NCBI GenBank assembly: GCA_030748895.1
Contig: JASMLC010000007.1
Location: forward strand, 27,869-91,868
DNA: 64,000 nucleotides
Direction: 5' to 3'
DNA from: Candidatus Poseidoniia archaeon
Lineage (GTDB): Archaea > Thermoplasmatota > Poseidoniia > MGIII > CG-Epi1
Shown: one piece after another, positions 60,197-64,000 of the stretch
Numbering within the stretch: position 1 is the first letter of the stretch
Layout of the letters: every line of letters begins with the position of its first letter
Program-made: the position numbers and the translations under genes
Notes under the pieces: model-generated
The model's database searches: none
What the model was told of the DNA's origin: nothing
The model's input: the letters and a program-made list of their open reading frames with translations, nothing else

Positions 60197-61035
60197 AGCC
60201 CCGCCCCGACGATGAACGCACCCATCGCAACCCACATTCCCTGTTTCAGCAGTTTCTGTCCGGCGCGAGCGTCGCCCTGCCACGCCTGCCAGAGGCCGTA
60301 GAGCATCACCGCGTTGGCGGCGGTGACCAGTATGAGGTAGCCGCTGCGCGCGCCGCCGTCAAAGCCCGCGCCCGCGTAGAAACTCAGCGCGACGGCCGCC
60401 AGCAGCGCCACCGCCGCCAGCGCCAGCGCGCGCCCGGTCCCGATGGCGGCCGGCAGCGTGCGCCGGTCACGGTCGCCCGCCAGATCCTGGATGTCCTTGA
60501 CGATTTCGCGCGCGAGCGAGGCGAGTACCGCCAGCGTGAAGAGCCACAGCGCGGGGCCGGGGTCGCCGGTGAGCGCGCCGCCATAGAGGAACACGGCGCC
60601 CGAGAGCAGCGCGATGAGCGCGTTGCCGGGCAGCCCGGTCGCCTTCAGCGCGGTCTCGTAGCTGCCGAGCAGCAGGCAGCCGCCGCCGGCAATCGCCAGC
60701 GGCAGCGCGCCGAGCAGGCCCAGTTGCCAGCCGACCGCCAGCGCCGCGAGCCCGGCCGCCAGCAGCGCCAGCGCCCAGCGCAGCGCCACCGCCGGCTGCA
60801 GCCGCCCGGAAGGAAGCGGCCGCTGCGGGTGGTTGGCGCGGTCGCTCTCGCGGTCGAACCAGTCGTTGAGCACGTTGCCCCCGGCGACGCACGCCATTGC
60901 CGCGCTGCAACCGAGCGCCAGCTGCGGTGCCATCCCCGCCAGCTCCGGGCCGGCCGCGACGAACGCGCCGACCGCGACGCCGACCGCAGTCAGCACGCAG
61001 TTGGCGGGACGCGCTATTTCCAGATAGGGGTTCAC
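60193..61035 (-). CDS. UbiA-family prenyltransferase, probable digeranylgeranylglyceryl phosphate synthase
   Basis: 280 residues from the GTG at 61035. Hydrophobic segments are spread along the protein. The first Asp-rich motif is NVLNDWFDRESDRANHPQRPLPSG (about 63-86, the NDxxDxxxD site), and the second is EIVKDIQDLAGDRDRRTLP (about 177-195). EIARPANCVLTAVGVAVGAF near the start is the form seen in archaeal DGGGP synthases, which add the second geranylgeranyl chain in ether-lipid synthesis. The start is chosen from the family N-terminus and the TATA box at 61091-61097; the open frame continues upstream through the RNA region. Confidence 0.88.
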   Translation of the reverse strand: MNPYLEIARPANCVLTAVGVAVGAFVAAGPELAGMAPQLALGCSAAMACVAGGNVLNDWFDRESDRANHPQRPLPSGRLQPAVALRWALALLAAGLAALAVGWQLGLLGALPLAIAGGGCLLLGSYETALKATGLPGNALIALLSGAVFLYGGALTGDPGPALWLFTLAVLASLAREIVKDIQDLAGDRDRRTLPAAIGTGRALALAAVALLAAVALSFYAGAGFDGGARSGYLILVTAANAVMLYGLWQAWQGDARAGQKLLKQGMWVAMGAFIVGAGL

Positions 61036-61089
61036 GAGGTGCCAGCTGCGGCGCCAGAAAAGGGCCGCGGAGGCGTCGCTGCGCTCATC

Positions 61090-61098
61090 ATATTTATG
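61090..61098. promoter_or_regulatory. TATA box between ubiA and the structured RNA (bidirectional)
   Basis: ATATTTATG reads as a TATA box on both strands. Rightward it predicts transcription start near 61120, at the head of the structured RNA. Leftward it gives a start near 61067, about 30 nt before the ubiA GTG. Confidence 0.5.
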
Positions 61099-61119
61099 TG
61101 TTTGCGAATGGCAGTAAAT

Positions 61120-61497
61120 AGACCCCTCGCCTATGACAAGTTCCCGCGCTGGGATATTCTCATCCGAAGGGCTGAGATAACCCGCAAAGGCGTGGGACCG
61201 ACCGGAAAAACCGGCGGAAGCCCAGGGCCGAAGCCGCAAGGCGGAGGACCAGAGCGGAAGCTGGGGGAACCGGACGGACGCCAACCGGAAACTTCGGAAG
61301 AAGCCGAGGGTGGAGGCCGTAAGGCCAAGATCCAAGGCGGGGGACGGAGGGACCGGAAGGCAACAGGGACCGGGGTGCCCCGCAAGGGGAAACCCGGCGC
61401 CCGAACCCGGGCCCCGGCGGCCATGACCCTGCAAGGGGGAGCGGCCGCTCGGGACCCAACCCTTTTGGACAAAACCGGTGTTGAGCCGGCCCCATAA
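61120..61497 (+). ncRNA. Highly structured RNA of unidentified class
   Basis: At least eight local hairpins lie in order: CCCGC 61181-61185 with GUGGG 61192-61196; CCGG 61202-61205 with 61211-61214; GCC-GCAA-GGC 61233-61242; GGCC-GUAA-GGCC 61315-61326; CCCC-GCAA-GGGG 61378-61389 inside CCGGG/CCCGG 61370-61397; GCCCG/CGGGC 61399-61412; CCCU-GCAA-GGGG 61427-61438 inside GCGGCC/GGCCGC 61417-61448; CCGG/CCGG 61475-61489. GGGCU 61169-61173 with AGCCC 61219-61223 closes a three-way junction over the first two. Four loops are GNRA on this strand, which fixes the orientation. Size suits RNase P or SRP RNA, but the motifs GAGGAAAGUCC and GGAAGGGAGCAGCC are missing. Both strands also have open frames, which is expected at this GC content. 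Confidence 0.65.
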
Positions 61498-61510
61498 AAC
61501 TGTAACTGGT

Positions 61511-61933
61511 TCAGCTTTTGCTTTCGAGGTCCTGGATAGCGCTGCGCAGCTCGTCGCTGAGCGGGACGCTGCGGTCGGTCGCGTAGTCAATCATCACCAC
61601 TACCGAGTCGCCCTCCGCCGCGACCGCGCCCAGCGCGTCCGAGTGAAGGCGGTATGCCATGCGGTACGACGAATTCCCCAGGCTGGTAACGGTCGCCTCA
61701 CAGCGGACCGTGTCGGGATACTCGACCGGCAGGTGATAGTCGATTTCCATGTGCGCCAGAATCGGGCCGACGCCGTCCGGGGTCGCGATTTCCTGCCGAA
61801 TTTCCCGGAAGTAGGCGATGCGCGCCGACTCGAACCAGGTCAGGTAGACTGCGTTGTTGACATGCCCGAAAGAGTCCATGTCGCCCCAGTGGACTGGAAA
61901 TTCCACGCTGACCGGCCAGCTGCCGAATGCCAT
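61511..61933 (-). CDS. Acyl-CoA thioesterase, 4-hydroxybenzoyl-CoA thioesterase (hot-dog) family
   Basis: 140 residues from the ATG at 61933. The hot-dog fold signature VHWGDMDSFGHVNNAVYLTWFESARIAYF (about 12-40) holds the catalytic Asp-x-x-GHVNN, as in YbgC/FadM-type thioesterases. The rest, HMEIDYHLPVEYPDTVRCEATVTSLGNSSYRMAYRL, matches the central strands. It hydrolyses short- or medium-chain acyl-CoA. A TATTAA box 24 nt upstream supports this start over the in-frame ATG at 62005. Confidence 0.88.
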   Translation of the reverse strand: MAFGSWPVSVEFPVHWGDMDSFGHVNNAVYLTWFESARIAYFREIRQEIATPDGVGPILAHMEIDYHLPVEYPDTVRCEATVTSLGNSSYRMAYRLHSDALGAVAAEGDSVVVMIDYATDRSVPLSDELRSAIQDLESKS

Positions 61934-61951
61934 GCGGGGCCACCCGCCGAA

Positions 61952-61960
61952 CCGTATTAA
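61952..61960. promoter_or_regulatory. Shared TATTAA promoter between thioesterase and unknown gene
   Basis: CGTATTAAG lies 24 nt from the minus-strand ATG at 61933 and 27 nt from the plus-strand ATG at 61983, so it can serve two leaderless genes. Confidence 0.5.
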
Positions 61961-61982
61961 GCCGCGCCGGCATGGCCGCAGC

Positions 61983-62384
61983 ATGAGTGCCGCGACCGCC
62001 CGCAAGGCCGCGCTCGCCTACTGGGGCTTCGCTCCCAAGCCGGCCGCGCGCGCGTCGAAGGGAATCGACCTGCAGGTGCTCGGCGAGTGCGGGACCGCCG
62101 GCCTCGATGAGGCGGCCGCGCCGCTGAGGCGCTTCGCGGCGCTGGTCGCCCGTGAGTGGCCCGAGCACATCGGCGCGGTCGGCGGCCACGCGCGCATACC
62201 GCTGTCGCTGCTGGAGCGGCTGGCGAGACTCGCGAAAGGGACTGACGAGAAGCCCGGAGCCAGCTCGCCCGAGGAGGCCGAGGCATGGGCGCGGCACCTC
62301 GTGGACGCCGAACGCAAATGTTTCCTGGCGGTCTCCGAGCACCGCGGCGCGCGGCGGGTGCTACTGCTCAACCTCGGCGTGTGA
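61983..62384 (+). CDS. Unknown protein, 133 aa
   Basis: Not recognised. The ATG at 61983 is supported by the TATTAA box 27 nt upstream. The protein is soluble and mostly helical: AATARKAALAYWGF, EAAAPLRRFAALVAREWPEHIG and SPEEAEAWARHLVDAERKCFLAVSEH. It ends in a strand-like RRVLLLNLGV. One conserved-looking feature is the single cysteine pair (GECG and KCF). It shares direction with the cobalamin adenosyltransferase gene 30 nt downstream, which however has its own promoter. Confidence 0.65.
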   Translation: MSAATARKAALAYWGFAPKPAARASKGIDLQVLGECGTAGLDEAAAPLRRFAALVAREWPEHIGAVGGHARIPLSLLERLARLAKGTDEKPGASSPEEAEAWARHLVDAERKCFLAVSEHRGARRVLLLNLGV

Positions 62385-62386
62385 AG

Positions 62387-62394
62387 ATTAATTA
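62387..62394 (+). promoter_or_regulatory. TATA box for cobalamin adenosyltransferase
   Basis: ATTAATTA is centred about 24 nt upstream of the GTG at 62415. Confidence 0.5.
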
Positions 62395-62414
62395 GCGCCA
62401 GCCGTTGCGCACGC

Positions 62415-62921
62415 GTGAAAATCTACACCCGCCGCGGCGACGACGGCTCGACCGCCCTCGGGAACGGCGCACGCGTCAGTAAGGATTCGCCGCTGCCGGA
62501 AGCGTACGGCGCGGTGGACGAGGCGCAGGCGGTGCTGGGGCTGGTGCGCGCCGAGGCGGAAGCCGGGGGCGAGCTGGCGGAGCTGGTCGAGCAGCTCGAG
62601 CGCGACCTGTGGCAGGTGATGGGCGAGCTGGCGGGTGCCGCGCGCGGCGAGGGCGTTACGCCCGAAATGATTACGCGACTGGAGGCGCAGATTGATTCGC
62701 TCAGCGACCGCTTCGAGCTGCCGCAGGAGTTCGTCGTCCCGGGCGAGAACCGGCTGGCGGCGCTGCTCGACCATGCGCGCACTGTCGCGCGGCGCGCCGA
62801 GCGGCGCGTGCTGGCAAGTGGCTTCAAGGGTGAGGCGCTGGCATATCTGAATCGCCTTTCGGATTTGCTGTGGGTGATGGCGCGCTGGCAGGCGGGCGAG
62901 TCGCTGCCGTCGCGCGACTGA
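62415..62921 (+). CDS. Cob(I)alamin adenosyltransferase, PduO type
   Basis: 168 residues from a leaderless GTG. The PduO family start MKIYTRRGDDGSTALGNGARVSKDS holds the ATP-binding loop. EAYGAVDEAQAVLGLVRAEA, FVVPGENRLAALLDHARTVARRAERRV and LAYLNRLSDLLWVMARW give the conserved helical core with the R-x-x-x-R and N-R-L-S-D elements. It transfers the adenosyl group of ATP to cobalt, forming coenzyme B12. It shares one base with the next gene (TGATG). Confidence 0.93.
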   Translation: MKIYTRRGDDGSTALGNGARVSKDSPLPEAYGAVDEAQAVLGLVRAEAEAGGELAELVEQLERDLWQVMGELAGAARGEGVTPEMITRLEAQIDSLSDRFELPQEFVVPGENRLAALLDHARTVARRAERRVLASGFKGEALAYLNRLSDLLWVMARWQAGESLPSRD

Positions 62922-63601
62922 TGCAGCTCCCCGATGGGCTGGCGAAGCACCTGCGCGAGCAGCTGCAGGACCAGCAGGGCAGCGAGGACGCCCGCGTCGC
63001 GCGCGGAAATGCCCTCGGTTTCGGCGTGCTGGGCGAGCGACGCGCCCGCGACGACGAACTGCGTCGCAGCCTCGAGCTGCCGGCGGCCGCCAGCGGCGGT
63101 ATTCTGGGCGCGCGCGAAGAAGAGGTGCGCGGCGCCGTCTGCGTCCTGCTGCGGCTCTCCCCCCGGGAGAACTTGCGTGAAGCGCGCGAGCTGCTGGAGC
63201 AGGTGCTGGCGGAGGCGATGCCCGACCTGCCGGATGACCTCGACGGCGACGTAGCGACCGAGCCGCTGCGGCTTGCGCGGCAGGCGCGCGCCGGCCTCTC
63301 GGAAGTAGCGTTCCTCGCCGGGGAGTATGGCCGTTGCCGTAACGAGGCGGAGCTGGCGCGCGAGCTGATTCCGGCCTACCTGCTCTACCAGCCGCATCGC
63401 AAGGGCTACCCGCACGAACTGATGGCGCGCGGGATGGCCGAGGAGGACGCCGAACATGTCTCGCGCGGCACGGTGATGCAGGAGGAATTCCTGCAGTACG
63501 CGCTTGACGTGGGCTACCTGCGGCCGTGGGAAGACACCTACCTCGTGGCGTACACGCTGGCGCGCGCCGGGAGACGCTGGCTCGACGAGCGCGGCGGCTG
63601 A
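62921..63601 (+). CDS. Unknown protein, 226 aa, coupled to cobalamin adenosyltransferase
   Basis: Not recognised. The ATG at 62921 overlaps the upstream stop as TGATG, so cotranslation is likely; an in-frame ATG at 62870 inside the upstream gene is rejected. The protein is soluble and helical, with charged stretches (ARVARGNALGFGVLGERRARDDELRRSLEL) and a more distinctive C-terminal half: LIPAYLLYQPHRKGYPHELMARGMAEEDAEHVSRGTVMQEEF. No nucleotide-binding or metal-binding motif is evident. Its context hints at a cobalamin-linked role, but that is inference only. Confidence 0.7.
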   Translation: MQLPDGLAKHLREQLQDQQGSEDARVARGNALGFGVLGERRARDDELRRSLELPAAASGGILGAREEEVRGAVCVLLRLSPRENLREARELLEQVLAEAMPDLPDDLDGDVATEPLRLARQARAGLSEVAFLAGEYGRCRNEAELARELIPAYLLYQPHRKGYPHELMARGMAEEDAEHVSRGTVMQEEFLQYALDVGYLRPWEDTYLVAYTLARAGRRWLDERGG

Positions 63602-63618
63602 AATACGGAGTTGAACAG

Positions 63619-63626
63619 TTTTAAGT
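63619..63626 (+). promoter_or_regulatory. Possible TATA box for the terminal secreted protein
   Basis: TTTTAAGT lies about 37 nt before the ATG at 63660. The spacing is longer than the 24-28 nt typical here, so a short leader or another start is possible. Confidence 0.3.
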
Positions 63627-63659
63627 ATGCAGTCAGGGCAATGGCCGCCGAGGCAACTC

Positions 63660-64000
63660 ATGTTCAGTAACAAAATGGTAGCTTGGGCTATCCTGGCTGC
63701 ATTCCTGCTAAGCTCCGTACCTACCGTGACTGCAGGCGGCGACTACGACGAGTGGTTCTGGTCTATAACTGGCGACACCACCGATGAGGATGGTGACGGC
63801 TACAACGACACCGCGACGATCGGCTACGACCCCGATACCACCTGTGAATGTGATGTTGATATCTACGTCTACATCACCGTATATGACACCGATACCGGTG
63901 ACGTGGTGGATTCCGGCAGCTTTGAGTACACAATCAACAATGGCGAGGGCGACTGGTTCGAAGAGGACTGGACCCCCGACTACAATGGCACCTTTGACTT
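63660..64000 (+). CDS. Secreted acidic protein, N-terminal part (cut by window edge)
   Basis: The frame is open to the window end. From the ATG at 63660 the product starts with a signal peptide (basic FSNK, hydrophobic MVAWAILAAFLLSSV, then PTVTAGG as the likely cleavage site). The mature part is very rich in Asp, Thr, Gly and Tyr (GDTTDEDGDGYNDTATIGYDPD), like calcium-binding thrombospondin-type-3 or adhesin repeats. In-frame ATGs at 63627 and 63675 are alternatives. A cysteine pair (CEC) follows the DGDGYND loop. Function is unknown; surface or extracellular location is inferred. Confidence 0.7.
   Translation, partial: MFSNKMVAWAILAAFLLSSVPTVTAGGDYDEWFWSITGDTTDEDGDGYNDTATIGYDPDTTCECDVDIYVYITVYDTDTGDVVDSGSFEYTINNGEGDWFEEDWTPDYNGTFD

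Noticed and set aside
60724..61497. A 257-codon plus-strand ORF spanning ubiA antisense and the structured RNA
   Set aside because: Its product is low-complexity Gly/Arg/Pro. All frames are open here. The GNRA-capped hairpins are better explained by an RNA.
61120..61497. RNase P RNA or SRP RNA as a firm call for the structured RNA
   Set aside because: The near-invariant motifs of both (GAGGAAAGUCC; GGAAGG with AGCAGCC) are not found on either strand, so only an unidentified class is claimed.
1..64000. CRISPR arrays, insertion sequences, integrase or phage genes
   Set aside because: No regular direct-repeat/spacer pattern, transposase or integrase motif was seen while reading either strand.

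Overview
The window is about 64 kb of high-GC, densely packed archaeal DNA. The archaeal assignment rests on an RNA polymerase split into A' and A'' with an unsplit B and an RpoH subunit; the archaeal/eukaryotic ribosomal proteins S4e, L19e, L30e and L32e; aIF1; RNase P protein Rnp1; topoisomerase VI subunit A; archaeal-type pantothenate synthesis, adenylate kinase and HemK2; and a UbiA-family ether-lipid enzyme. TATA boxes lie about 24-28 nt upstream of many first genes of transcription units, so most mRNAs look leaderless. Unsplit RpoB, the leaderless style, the large secreted FG-GAP protein and the acidic tails on ribosomal proteins suggest Thermoplasmatota, perhaps a marine planktonic lineage. 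That placement is inference, not proof. No rRNA, CRISPR array, insertion sequence or prophage was seen.

Layout. 1-9.7 kb: the end of an unidentified protein, a small zinc-ribbon protein, top6A, phosphopantoate-beta-alanine ligase, a leftward block (prs, amidohydrolase, CBS protein, glyS), then a glycan-like set (an RHH-LmbE deacetylase, a glycosyltransferase and an ATP-grasp enzyme). 9.7-10.3 kb: the divergent HemK2 methyltransferase. 10.35-25.7 kb: a 28-gene leftward S10-spc superoperon from L3 to a DUF106 insertase, with genes overlapping by 1-14 nt and a hexapeptide acyltransferase inserted between secY and adkA. 25.9-30.5 kb: thiolase, valS and folP. 30.5-34.6 kb: a 1373-residue secreted, membrane-anchored propeller protein. 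34.7-40.9 kb: a chromosome-structure operon (a degenerate Fic protein, smc, scpA, scpB and a TatA-like protein). 41.0-45.3 kb: arsenate reductase, a phosphate-uptake set (PiT, DUF47, AbrB-PhoU) and a C39-like protein. 45.3-47.6 kb: a GAF protein and transketolase. 47.7-56.6 kb: rpoH-rpoB-rpoA1-rpoA2-rpl30e, preceded by tRNA-Lys(UUU). 56.9-58.9 kb: class II fructose-bisphosphatase and class I aldolase, a gluconeogenic pair. 59.0-64 kb: a CDF transporter, an ArsR regulator, UbiA, an unidentified structured RNA, a thioesterase, cobalamin adenosyltransferase, two unknown proteins and the start of a secreted acidic protein.

Most notable items. (1) A roughly 380-nt region at 61.1-61.5 kb with its own TATA box folds into at least eight hairpins, four of them capped by GNRA tetraloops. 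It lacks the hallmark motifs of archaeal RNase P and SRP RNA. (2) RpoA'' carries about 370 extra N-terminal residues with no counterpart in the usual subunit. (3) A promoter/operator block is repeated 50 kb apart, in front of the ArsR gene and between the RHH-LmbE and HemK2 genes. (4) The Fic protein at the head of the smc operon has lost its catalytic and regulatory residues. (5) L24 carries a SAP domain, and SecY carries an extra N-terminal membrane hairpin.
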